Of a stretch of DNA of 64,000 nucleotides, positions 48,101 to 59,470 are shown in pieces. Positions within the stretch are counted from its first letter, which is position 1. Every line of letters begins with the position of its first letter. A program made the translations under genes and the position numbers. The notes beneath the pieces are model-generated. The model had not been told where the DNA came from. It saw only the letters and a list, made by a program, of their open reading frames with translations, and searched no databases. The stretch is from Aquanectria penicillioides (taxonomy: Eukaryota > Ascomycota > Sordariomycetes > Hypocreales > Nectriaceae). The stretch covers positions 7,316,001 to 7,380,000 of the forward strand of contig PYIU01000002.1 in the NCBI GenBank assembly GCA_003415625.1, given 5' to 3'.

Positions 48101-48300
48101 GCTTAAATAATAATACTATAATATATACTTATATTAGGCCTAAAAAGATTATTAAAGTTTAAATTCTAAAGATAAATAGCAATTAGTAAATACAATACTA
48201 AAATATAATAAGTAATTAATTAAATAGTTAATAATAGCATTAAGCTAAAAATAGCTAAATTGCTATTAGAGGAGGGGTGCTAAGGGTTAAAAAGGGGAAA
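42200..48300 (+). pseudogene. Ty3/gypsy gag-pol relic (nucleocapsid, RT, RNase H, integrase)
   Basis: Ignoring stops, the plus strand reads a gypsy polyprotein. At 42704-42745 is a zinc-knuckle relic with spacing C-x2-(C)-x4-H-x4-C in which the second Cys codon became TAT. RT occupies about 44.9-45.4 kb, with the catalytic box read as FLNNIAI (about 45322-45342) where the family has D-D; both Asp codons are AAT. RNase H follows to about 46.0 kb, then integrase with its H-H-C-C zone (INKGHYSYNT at about 46.5 kb, RQCLIY at about 46.6 kb) and C-terminal part to about 48.3 kb. The integrase end is split by the solo LTR at 47490-47871: SYILNT before and DRVKLFNTIYNN after it join in frame across the duplicated AATAC. 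Confidence 0.85.
47490..47871 (-). repeat. Solo LTR of the same gypsy family, little mutated
   Basis: 382 bp in inverse orientation to the flanking gypsy element, bounded by the 5-bp duplication AATAC (47485-47489 and 47872-47876). It keeps GC-containing features lost in the other two copies, for example GTTCGGT-TAAAG-ACCGAAC (47555-47573, an inverted repeat) and AATTG in the palindrome at 47613-47635. No internal element sequence accompanies it, so it is a solo LTR left by recombination. Confidence 0.9.
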
Positions 48301-51300
48301 GTAAAAATATTAAAACTAATACTATATTAAAAAAAGATAAGCCACTTAAAATAAAGTAAGGAAGTAAAATAAAGAGCAATTAAAGGCAAATAAAAGGATA
48401 ATAAAATTGAATAAAATTAAATAAAAATAACTAGAAATTGGCTAAAAACCCTAAAAAAATGCTAAAAATCCCTAAAAATCCCTTAAAATCTATTTAAAAA
48501 CTTTAAAAATTACACTAAAAATCAATAAAAATAGAATAGAAATGCTTAAAAACTATAGTAAAAAAGTTAAAATTATTTAAAAATAGATAAAAATATATAG
48601 AAAATAGCAAGAAATAAAGTATTATTATCTATAAAAAATTTAAAAATCTAAATATATTTAGTAAAAATTAAGTTTTAAGGTTATTAAAATAATATAATAA
48701 TAGTAATAGCCTTAAAAAGTATAGAAATACTTAATTAATTACTTTATAGTACTATTTTCTATTTATTAAACTATTATTAATAAATTAAAAACTATATTTA
48801 GCTAGTCTATATTAAAAAACAAGCTAAAGACTATTATTTTTATTAACTAAAATTTACTTTATGCTTTTAATTAAATACTTTTTGCACTTATTTAATTAAT
48901 TAGTAATTACTAGCTATATTACTAATAAGAAAACTATATATAATTTATAGATAAGTAGTTAGCTTAAGAAAATCTACTGCAAAAATTAATAGTTAAGTAG
49001 ATTTACTAATAGTATTTATATTACCTAAAGGAAAGTTATAAGGGCCTTTATAAGGACCCTTTAGTTAATATCTATAAAGAAAGCTTTATTTATATTTAAA
49101 TTAACTATTTTAAATACAATTAGTATAGTAGCTATTTATATAATTTAATACTAAAATATATATATAAAAGGGAGTAAAAATATATTTATTATAGGCAGAA
49201 ACTATAAAAGTATATAATTAAATATATTTATAATATATAAGGGGGTTAGTATATTTAATAAAGGCAATAATAAGTGCCTTAATATACTTAAGGCAAATTG
49301 GCAGCTAAATTAAGAAATATTCTATTAGATAAGCCTATTTTATAGGAATGTATATAAACTAAAGTTAGCACTAAAGGAAAAGATCTATATTAAAATAAAG
49401 TACTAAATTGTAAAATAGTAACTGCAAAATAAACTATTAAATAAGTTTGCAATTAGTCTACTTACTATCTTTCTTAAAGGCAATTTTAATATATAAGGGC
49501 TAGCTAAATTAATTAAGAGCTTAAAAGCTATAAATTTAAATATTAAAGCATTATTAAATCTAAAAGTATTTAATTAATTATTAAATAAAAATAATAGTTA
49601 AAAAGCAATATAAAAAGGGGTACTTATTAATTATTTAATAGCAATATTAATAGCATTAGTTAAAGCCTTATAGAAGAAACTATTATAGGTATGCTAATAA
49701 ATAGAGCACTAATAAAAGAATTTAAAAGCCTAAATATAGCTAATAGTAAGATTGCATATATTAAAAAGACAATTATAAGGTATAAAGGCAAAAGACTTAA
49801 GCTTATTGCAATATAAAGCTATTATAAAATAAAGAATAAAAATTACAGTAATAACTAAAAGTATAAAAGAATTAAAGAAATAAAGAATAATAAGCTAAAA
49901 AGAAAGAAATAAAAGAGGGGGCTAATATAGTGCTCTTATAATAAATAGGAAATTAACCCTTAAAATTTAAAGTAAAAACTAAATACTAATAAAATTCTTA
50001 TTAAATACTAAAAAGTATACTATTTTAAAAAACTTATTAATATTTATATATATATAAATATTAAAATAGTAATTTACTTAAATAATACTAAACTAAAAAT
50101 AAAGGCACTTAAGTTATATTAATTTATTTTATGCCTATAACTCTTTTCCTCCTTTTAATAATTTTATAGTAAGTTATATTACTTTAACTTTATTTATAAT
50201 ACTTATAAAAACACTAATAATCTTTATCTTTTAAATTATAAATATTTAATTATAAGCTTTTAAACTCTCTATTAATCTTTACTTTATTCTATAATAGGGC
50301 TAAAGAAAGCAATCTTAAGTGCAATTACTTTAAAGGCGCAATTTTTAATACTAAGCAAAGACCTCTATATAGCTAAAAGAGTCATTTAAAATAAAGGCAA
50401 AATTAAAGATTTCTTTTCTTTTAGTAAAAAAAATACTATTAAAATATTTAATTAATTGCTTAATAGTTAATCTATATTATTTTACTCTTAAATAAATTAG
50501 GATTATTAATTTAATAAATTAAAAACTTAGCCTATTTTAGGTAATAAAAGCGATTTAAATTCTTAGCTTATTAATATTAATTGCTTTAAAGACTTCCCTT
50601 TTAACTTTTGCTAAGCCTAAATATTCTATTATTAAGATCTATAGGACTTATTTAAAAACCTATAAAAGAAGGAAATAGCCTTAAACTTTAGTATTTAAGC
50701 CCTTTTTACTACCCTTACTTATAGACTTATTAATATTCTTGCAATTTACTAAACTAATCTTTTAATTGTAAGCATTAAGGTTAAAAAGAATAAATAGAAG
50801 CAAAAGAGCTTTTTTTATAAGCTTTTGCTAAAAGGGATAAATATTAAAAAGACTAAATATTTAATTAGTTTTATGCCTATAGAGTTCCAATAAATAATAT
50901 ACAATAAAAGGCTATTAATTAGCTTTACTTACTTTACTAATACTATTTATTAAAGCTTCTTTATTTAGAATAGATAGCTAAAGCATTTAATTATTTATAA
51001 CACTATTAATATCCTTTAGAATAAGCAAGCTATTATACTTACTATAGTATAAAGGGAGATTATAACTAAAATAAAGTTGCTTTATAATTTCTCTATTTTT
51101 ATTATATCTATTATTAAGTAAGCTAGAAATTAAAAATATAGCTTTTTAAGCGCTTTCCTTCTTTTCTTTAATATTTAAAGAATAGTTAAACTTACTAAAA
51201 CTTTAATTATTAAACACTTTATAATCTAGCCCTTAATCTTTAATAATAGATATAATACTATTAATAATTCCTTTTTAATATTAATATATTGCAATTAGAT

Positions 51301-52810
51301 TTTTATTAAGTATAAATAAGGGAAAAGTACTTAATTAATTGCTTTAAATATTAATTAAATATAAGACTTTATTAGTATTATTATTTTTAATAAACTTAAT
51401 ATTACTAATAAAAAGTTCTTTAATTAATATAAGCTTATAGAACTTATTAAAACCTAAAAATCTATTTATATCCTAAAATTTTAAAATAATTCCCTTAATA
51501 TTTAATAGCTTTATATTAATTTAAAAGGTTATTATATAATAAGCTAAAAAGAAGTTAATTACTAAACTCTTAAAAATAAATATTAAATTATTTTAAAGCT
51601 ATTTAATTCTTAAGGTAATAGCTATTAAATAAATCTACTTTTATTATTAGGCCCTTAACTGCCTTACTATCCTTTAGCTAATAATTTAATTAAATACTAT
51701 TAAACTTATAGGTATTAAATAATAAATAGATTTTCTATTAAGATTAATAAGTCTACTAAAGTTATTATTACCTTAAGTAATAATAAAAAAGAAGGTTTTA
51801 AATAAGCCCTAAACCGCTAAAGTTAAAGCATTAAAGCAACTTGCCTTTATAGTTTATGCCTTAAGTTTAAAACTCTTACCTTTAAACTTACTATTAAGCC
51901 TAAATTAGTAATTAAATTTGCCTAGCCCCTATATAAATTGCCTATTAGCTTACTAACTTATATAAGTATTACTTAATTAAGTGCATTTAAAAAAGAAATT
52001 TAAATTAACTAAAATATATTTGCTTATTTTAATGCATTTAATTAAATATTTATTAACTCTTTAGGCAAAAGGCAAGTAATTAAATTAATTTAATTGGTTT
52101 AATAAATACCTTTATTTAAATTGGCTATTTTATAGCAATTTAATTATATAGACTTAAATTTACCTACTGCTAAAAGTAATAAATAGAGTTTTTATAAGCG
52201 CTTTATACTGCCTTTATTAATTCCTTAATTAATTAAGTATATAATAAAAGAAAAAAGTTATACTATAATTGCTAATATTATAGTTAGAAATATTATTAAT
52301 GCTGCTATTTAAACTTAATAAAGTAATTATAACCTAAACTATATTGCCCTTACTAAAAGAAAGATAATTGCTAAAATTAAATAAATAAATTTGCCTTAAA
52401 TTAATTAATAGGCTATTTTTAAACTCCCTTAAATAAAGAGCTAGATCTTTTATATATTAAAAGGGTTAATCTTAATAAACTAATAAAATAAGATTATAAT
52501 TGCTATTTATAAGCTATTTAAACCTTTAATTTTTATTTATTAGTTTTATACTAATTAATATTGCAATTAGAAATTATATTATAAAAAAAGGTAATAGTAA
52601 AGTTAAAATAGAAAGGTTAAGTATTAAAAGCAAAATAAATTATAAAGGGAAATAATAATAAATTAAATAATAGATTATAGATATAAAGCATTTAATTAAA
52701 TGCTTCTTTTAAGATTTTCTTTATATTTAAATAGATTAAGCTTAAAGTTTTCCTTTTATATTATGCCTTTAGTCCGCTTAAGGGCAAGCATTAAGGCATT
52801 AAAGAGAAAT
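48300..52810. other. Unassigned AT-rich part of the gypsy element
   Basis: About 4.5 kb between integrase and 3' LTR. On the plus strand, stretches at about 48.9-49.9 kb and 50.3-52.6 kb read like protein if stops are taken as mutated Gln or Trp codons, but no family was recognised. G-runs followed by TAATATAG or TAGTATA (AGAGGGGGCTAATATAG near 49914; similar near 41690 and 49230) look like polypurine tract plus LTR start and may mark edges of further elements. Either extra genes of this element or another nested insertion. Confidence 0.4.
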
Positions 52811-53192
52811 AAATTAAAGTCTAAAGTAATATAAATCAATCTATTATTAGATTAATTAAAAAGATAAAAGGGACCTTAAAGATATAGGAAATAAATAGGC
52901 AGTTTTCTTTAATTAATTTTTATTTTTAAAATTTTAAATTCCTTGCATTTAGACTCTATTAAAGTTCTAGTATAGCCCTTTATAATATTACTTTATTTAT
53001 AACTTTCTGCTTTATTTTCTTTCTTTCTTTTCTTTAAAGGACACTTTAAAGCATTTAATTAAATGCTTTAATACTCTTTTAAGTTATTTATAGCTACTTA
53101 AAAAGGCTATTTAATCTTTAACTAAACCTGCTTACCCTATACCCTTTTGGGTAGGGTGTGTGTTTTAGCTAGTGTCCCTATCTACTAATATA
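52811..53192 (+). repeat. Gypsy LTR, right copy
   Basis: 382 bp, aligns end to end with 40393-40774. Preceded by the purine tract AAAGAGAAAT. Less mutated than the left copy near its right end (GTAGGGTGTGTGTTTTAGC kept). Confidence 0.92.
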
Positions 53193-53197
53193 ATACC

Positions 53198-56100
53198 TTT
53201 ATTAATAAGGGCATAAATCTCCTTAAAGAATGCCTCTCTCTAAAGGTTGGCGTTTAGCTAGTTAAGGGCATTATAGACTATAGCTAGATTAGTGTTAGTA
53301 TAGGCAGCTAGAATCTACTTCTTTATAGCTATTACTAGTATTATAAGGTATCTTTTAGAGTTATTAAATGCTCTTTTTAGCTATAATTAAATAATCTCTT
53401 TACCTTTTGCTATAAGTAGTGAAATAGGCTTATAGAACACTATATGCATTATTATAATAACTTTCTTTATTTTAGGGTTTTAAATTCTATATACTTTAGT
53501 TCCTTAAAATCCTATAAAGATTCCTTTTTAACTATAAAGCAGTATCTTTTTAGATCTATTATACTTTTTCTATTTAATATAAATAAATGCCTTTAACCTT
53601 AAAATCTATAGATACTTAATGCTTAATATATATTTTTTTTTTAGGATTAAATCTATAAAGTAAACCTTATAAAGGGTCTTTTAGTTTAGTGATTTTATTG
53701 CTATAATATTAGCAATATATATAACTGTAAGGATAATCTCTCTTTATAGCCTAAAAGGGATATTTATTGCTATTATTATGCTTCTTGCCTTCTTTTAGAT
53801 TATATAGTTTGCTTATTTAATAAAGCTATTTTATTTATAGCTATATAGCAGTATAATAATTATAGGGATCTCTATCTTTAAGAGGAGTTTATTGACCTTT
53901 CTATTAATAAATTTATAGCTACTATTAAACTATATCTTTTAGGGCAGACTATAAGCTATAATAGTTTTAAATACTAAAAGATCTTCTTCTATTAAGGTAG
54001 TAGTATTGCTTTTCTTTTTAAGTAAATTACTATAGAAATAATAGCTTTTATTATTAGTTATAAGCTTAAAATACCTCTTTCTATTATATATATATAGATT
54101 TAGCTCTATAAGGTCTATATAAAAGAGGTTAAGTATATAGTCTGCTCTTTTTTATAGTATTTTTAGTAAGAACCTTATGCTTTTAGTAAGCTTATAGTCT
54201 TTATAGGGTATATTAAGCGGCTTATAATTATTAAGCCTACCTTTTATAACCTTAAAGGTATAGTTAAGGGCTTTTTAATTTATATAAATAAGTCTTTAGT
54301 GCTATATTTTTACTTTAGATTATTCTATTTATATTAGCATTATTTTAAAAGTAAAGTAATAGCTTATTATGCCTTTTATTGCTTTAAGTAAAAACCTTTA
54401 ATTAAGGATATTAAGGGTTATAAAGATCTTATTATTACTATTAAAGATTTTATTTTTAATTATATAATTACTAAAAAGATAGACTTTTTTACTAAAGATT
54501 ATATTTAGTAGAAAATCTTTAATAAGGACTATATCTTTAAGTATTATAGTCTTTATTCTCTTTCTCTTTATAAATAGTATAACTATTACTATTCCTATAG
54601 CTATAGGGTATATAGTGCCTTTACCTATAAGAATTAATATTGTTTTATTAAGTTTATACTATTTATCTTTTTTAAACTATTTAAAGTTATTAATAGTATA
54701 TATATTAGCTTTTAAGTCCTAAAGCTAGTAATCTTTTTAGTTAATAAGGCCTAATTCTATAGATATTAAAATAGTAATAAAGTTACTATTTCCTTTAGCC
54801 TTTAGTGCAATATTATTATTAATATTAAAGGGACTATATAACTATTGTTTTAATAGACTAAAAATTATTGCTATAGCTGCCTTTTTTATTAATAATCTTA
54901 TAAAAGCATTATTAAAGAACTTTCTTGCCTTTAAGCCTTTATAGTATATAAAAATAGTATTATTATTATTATTAAAGTTATCTTTAGCTTTTTTTACATT
55001 TTTAGCACTTTACTTACTTAATTCTATATATAGGGCAGTCTTTTTAGTCTTTTTAATAGTTTTATTACTATTATCTTTCTTTTTTAACCTTTTATTCTTA
55101 CTGCCTTTACTCTCTTTCTATAGAGATAGGCAGTTCTTTACAATATAACCTTTTTAATTATAGTTAAAGCATTTATTGCTTTTAGGATCTTTTCTATAAT
55201 TATTCTTTTTATTTAATTAAGCATTTATTTATATACCTTTTTTACTGCTAAAGTCTTTACTTTTCTTTTAGAAAGTCTATAGACTTTTAGCTTTATTAAT
55301 AAAGTCTTTTTATATCTTATAAATAGATTAGTATTTTCCCTTTTGCTTATAGTTGCATTAAAGTGCATTTTATTTAAAAAAGACCTTTTTAATACTATTT
55401 ATAAACCTTATCTTTTTTTAATACTTAAGAAGCTTACTATTAGCTTTAATAATACTATTTGCAATATAGTAAAAGTTATTAATATAACTTTAGACCCCTT
55501 ATAGTTTCTTTAGAGTTAAGGACTTTAATTCTTAATAGAAATTAGCTAAATTCTATTAAGATTTTATATTATTATATCTTTTTATTAATAGCTTAATAGC
55601 CTTTATATTAATCTTTATTAAAGATAATAATAGCTTTAGTTTCTATAAAACTACTATTTTTATAATAGCAATTAAATATATTTCTTTTAAATATAAGATT
55701 TTAATCTCTTTATACTATTTAATAGCAATTATAATATAAAAAAGATATTTCTTTTAGGCAATTTAATTCTTTAATCCCTTAAGTATATTATCTCTTTTTA
55801 TTTTAAAGTTAAGACTAATAAAATTCTTAATTTTAATTAATTATAAGTTTATAATCTTCTTTTTGCTTAAAGTAAGCTCTATTAATATCTTTTTATTCCT
55901 TAAGAAACTAAATATTTTATTTAAAGCTCTTAAGGGCTCCCTTAAGGTATAGAAAAGTTAGTTTTTTTAATACTTAAAGCTTTTATTTTTATTATTTTTT
56001 ACTTTAAATTTTAATTTATTTTTAGGCTATATTTTATATTTAATCTTTAATTTATTTTTAATCTTTTAATTAAAGTGCTTTTATAGCTTTTATATTTATT

Positions 56101-56433
56101 ATATTATCTTTATTATTTATTGCATTATAATACTTAAATTTAGCTAAATTTTTTATAGATCCCTTTTAATAGGCTTTATTAACCTTTTAAAAAAAAGTAA
56201 AAAATCCTTAAGATTATCTTCTTTTTTAATAGAATCTTCTTTATTATTAATTTATTTAATTGCTTTAATAATAGGAATTAGCTTTAAGGCTAGCTTTAAA
56301 GCTATTGCTTAAGTTTTAGGACCTTAATTAATTAATATTATAAATACTAACTTTAAGGAATAAACTTTAGGTTAATTTAAACCTTTTAAATAGCTATAAT
56401 TTCTTCTTAAATTAAAGCTTTAGGCTTATAACC
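53198..56433 (-). pseudogene. Copia gag, protease and integrase relic
   Basis: Minus-strand reading, stops ignored, gives a copia gag with a zinc-knuckle relic near 55.1-55.2 kb (NKCFNYN then KGYIVKNC, one Cys changed to Tyr), followed by protease and integrase-like sequence up to the gypsy insertion at 53193. Lies directly after the right (5') LTR, as expected. No open frame of useful length survives. Confidence 0.75.
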
Positions 56434-56692
56434 TATAAACAATATATAGGTATGCATAAAGATAGTTATAGCAGGCAATATATGCAATAGGTCAGTCCAG
56501 ATCAATTAGGATTTATAAGGAGCAGCTAGATAGTGGTTGCAGAATGCAGTTACCTATTTACAGTGCAGGGATTCCCTTATGAGGATATGTGGCCTTAAGA
56601 CCTAGGCCTATAAGGCCCTTAAGGTCGGCTTGTGGCCGGCCGCTATGTCTGTAGCGATGACCACCTTCGCCCGGCCGCTATATCCATTAACA
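56434..56692 (-). repeat. Copia LTR, right copy (5' LTR)
   Basis: 259 bp, same length as the left copy. Its right part keeps GC-rich blocks (TGGCCGGCCGCTATGTCTG) mutated in the left copy; its left part is more AT-rich. Followed by the target duplication ATACC at 56693-56697. Confidence 0.93.
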
Positions 56693-56697
56693 ATACC

Positions 56698-57180
56698 CAA
56701 CCACTACCTGGATTTTACAACCAAGAAAAACCGCTTTCACAATAACCTATTAATTACACCGGGCATAATCGTGTTGGCCATGAGTGGCATACCACTTGGT
56801 TGAGGATATGGAGGCATTAAGTTTCAACACGGAAATGTATTGTTTAGGGTAAGCATATATGATGCCATCAACAGCGGAAAAGAGATTTTACGGTCCGAGA
56901 CAAAGTGGGTCACTTGCAAAAAGCTTCCCCTCTCTCATCAACTGCCCAATCAGTACGCACAGACTTATCAGCGTCATCCTTATCTCAACGCAATGCTCGG
57001 TAATCTTAACGGAAGCCGACTATTTCGCTTTCGGCCCTCTCGCTGTCCAGGCCGTGACCGGTACTTGATTTGACGTGGCCATCAGCCTTCGGATTTGAGG
57101 CGAAGGCAAGCTGAGGCAACTCTATGCAGCCATTGCGCCTTCACCGCCGCCGTATCCGGTAGCGATTATCAGGTGGTCCC
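56698..57180. other. Promoter region of the regulator gene, ordinary composition
   Basis: Base composition returns to normal immediately after the target duplication. No gene family recognised in the short frames near 56840-57073. Presumed promoter of the following Zn2Cys6 gene, now only about 0.5 kb from the degraded island. Confidence 0.5.
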
Positions 57181-59312
57181 ATGGAGTCGTCACGGCTTAA
57201 GCCAAAGACCAAGACGTTCACAGGGTAAGACAATGCCTTGCCCGTGCAATTTAAACGACGGTTATTGACAAATTTGCTCAACAAGTTGCTGGACTTGTAG
57301 ATCTAGAAAAGTGAAGTGCGATACAACTCGCCCAACCTGCACGAGATGCGTCAAGGCAGGCATTGTCTGCCAGGGCTATGATATTCGGCTGCATTGGGTC
57401 GATGGCGATGAACCGGTTGCCCCGTCTGCCATCAAGCGGCAGGCCATGAGCTTGATATGTAGGGACCCAGTCTTATCTGAGCTTCTCGACCCAATCTGGA
57501 GTCTCGCTCATGATAACCACTTACTGACGCCATGTTTAGTAGGAAATCCGCACTGGCCTGATGGTGTAGACGATGTTGATGACTGTTTACATGATTTGGA
57601 CCATCGTGATAATGACCTCGGCCCAGACACATTGTGTTTGGGCCCATTTGGTGTTTTCAACACACAACCACATCTGGCCAACGACGGTAATGCAATTCCA
57701 GCCAACCCCTCTGTGACCAATCTGTGGACGGACTATCACGAGGTTGACGAAAACAATCTTCTAAACGGCATATTTGTGGCAGAACAGGACGCCGAAACGG
57801 CAATGGTGCCCTCTGGTGGTTTTGCATCTGATCTACAATTGGCTCTCGCGACCAAGCAGATTGACGGTGAGATCCCTCTGGAAATACTGTCCCACGGACC
57901 GGGGAATGTAGAATCAAATCTCGGTGAACCCATTGATCTTGGCGAGCGCTCGTTGGTGATGTCGCCCAGTCTCGACAGGATCACCTGTAGAGACAACCTG
58001 ATTAGTACTTTAATGCATCATTACATTCATAATGTTGCCAATATCCTGCAGCCAGTTCAACACGCACGCAATGCCTACAACTCGATATATGCAAGCAGTG
58101 CAATGGCCGTGGCTGAAAGGATACCATGGGAACCCTTACTGCAAAATTCAAGGTTCTCAAATAGCAAAATCGCCTTGCTCTATTCTCTTCTCACCTCTTC
58201 TGCCTTTCACCTCCGGGGCCACAATGGCAATGCTGGGATAGACTTCCTAGCAAGATACTGTCGAAATAAGGCTCTTTCTCATCTTCAACTTGCCCTGGAT
58301 TCGTTACCAGGGTCATATGACCACCTTACAGAACTGAACAGCGCAAAGATCAACTCAAGACGCGAGGCAGTCTTGTCGGTAATGTTAACCTTGGTGACAA
58401 CGGATGTAAGCATTCTGATTTTGACTGGAGGCAATACTTGTACTGACTTAGTCTTCTTCACAGGTGCTGGATGGCCAGATGAGCGAATTCTGGATCCATT
58501 TAGATGCTACCAAGCAAATTACCGACCATTTAACGGGCCAGGTTGTACCGGGTTCAAGAGGAGAACATTTACTCAATATCTCATGTTTCCTTCGCATAAT
58601 ATCCGAGTCTACCGACTCCAGCGTCGAGCCTGAACCATGGGCTGACTCACCAGATGTATACCCGGTCACCAACCTATTTCATGGCAATGGGCATGCACTT
58701 GAATTTACCTACGGAATCACAGCAACACTAGCGGACTTTATTCGCCGCACCACGCTGCTTGGGCGACATGCATCTTATTACAAATCAAGAAGGCAGGGTC
58801 TGCCGGACGGGCTCCTGTCAGCTTGCAATGACCTTATTGCAGATATATTCACATGGGATATTTCTCAAGAAGATCTGGTATCATTTTCTGCCAGCGATGA
58901 TATTACTGTTCTTCTAGCATCAAAACATATTCTAGCCTTTGCTCAAAGCATCCGAATCTTGTATCATACAAGAGTCATTTCATGTTCCCCAGCTGAGATG
59001 GAGACTCATGTGGATATTGTCGCAGGGCATCTCAACGACATTGAAAACATTAAGAAGAGAACTGGTTATAACGCGGTGCAGACGGCAACTATTTCTTGGC
59101 CCGGATTTATCGCAGCTTCCGAAGCAAGGCCATCGCAGAGAAACGTGTGGAATGAGTGGTGGAACAGCATGCTTGAGTATAGGATTGGGAATATTAACAC
59201 CTTGTGGGCCGTAGTGAGGGAGTCCTGGACTTTGAGAGATCAAGGCTGTGAAGACAGTCCACTATGGATGACTGTGTTGAGGGGAAATGGGAAGCGAATC
59301 TTGGCCATATAG
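57181..59312 (+). CDS. Zn2Cys6 transcription factor (ARCA-like)
   Basis: Three exons (57181-57224, 57286-58405, 58464-59312) give 670 residues. The first exon encodes only MESSRLKPKTKTFT plus part of Gly; splicing to 57286 completes the zinc cluster GCWTCRSRKVKC followed by CTRCVKAGIVCQGY (residues about 15-43). The rest is a fungal regulatory domain (fungal-specific TF domain 2 type) with NKALSHLQLALDSLP and the helix-rich C-terminus to LRGNGKRILAI. GCWTCR regulators with GYDIRLHW after the cluster are of the arginine-catabolism regulator type, a broad class. It converges with the MFS gene at 59.5 kb, so control of that carrier and the dehydrogenase is possible (inference). Confidence 0.9.
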
Positions 59313-59470
59313 AGCAGGGACCTTCCTTCATTTTAATTACGGATTGAAAAGGGAATAGAATTCCTCATTGTACAAGTCTCATCATTGATTAATGTACTAC
59401 TAGTTTAGACCTGCATATCGGATTGGCTCGCGTGAGCTGGTAAACTAGGGATCCGACACAACCTATTGAT

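Larger units (their letters stand above)
40393..53192 (+). mobile_element. Ty3/gypsy retrotransposon inserted in the copia element
   Basis: Two 382-bp direct repeats (40393-40774 and 52811-53192) bound a 12.8-kb segment. The flanks are ATATT (40388-40392) and ATACC (53193-53197), which agree as a 5-bp duplication if two C-to-T changes occurred on the left. A purine-rich AAAGAGAAAT lies directly before the right LTR, as a polypurine tract should for plus orientation, and gag-pol reads on the plus strand. Without the internal solo LTR the element is about 12.4 kb, much longer than the 7-8 kb expected for gypsy with LTRs this size. Confidence 0.85.
38382..56692 (-). mobile_element. Ty1/copia retrotransposon with nested gypsy insertion, RIP-degraded
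   Basis: Two 259-bp direct repeats (38382-38640 and 56434-56692) bound the island and are flanked by the identical 5-bp target duplication ATACC (38377-38381, 56693-56697). The 5' end reads TATAAAC, one G-to-A step from TG; the right copy ends in CA and the left in TA, one C-to-T step away. Copia gag, protease and integrase relics lie on the minus strand at 53.2-56.4 kb and reverse transcriptase at 38.6-40.4 kb; the 12.8-kb gypsy element sits between. Removing it leaves about 5.5 kb, normal for copia. The whole interior is extremely AT-rich, with TA dinucleotides replacing CA/TG, the pattern left by repeat-induced point mutation. Confidence 0.93.

Noticed and set aside
40393..53192. CRISPR-like reading of the regularly recurring palindrome
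   Set aside because: Spacing is irregular, the organism is a eukaryote, and copies lie inside transposon coding relics.
38641..56433. Possibility of a mitochondrial-DNA insertion or centromere core, from the extreme AT content
   Set aside because: Paired LTRs, target duplications and readable copia and gypsy protein relics explain the AT-rich block as RIP-degraded transposons; a centromeric role cannot be judged from sequence alone.
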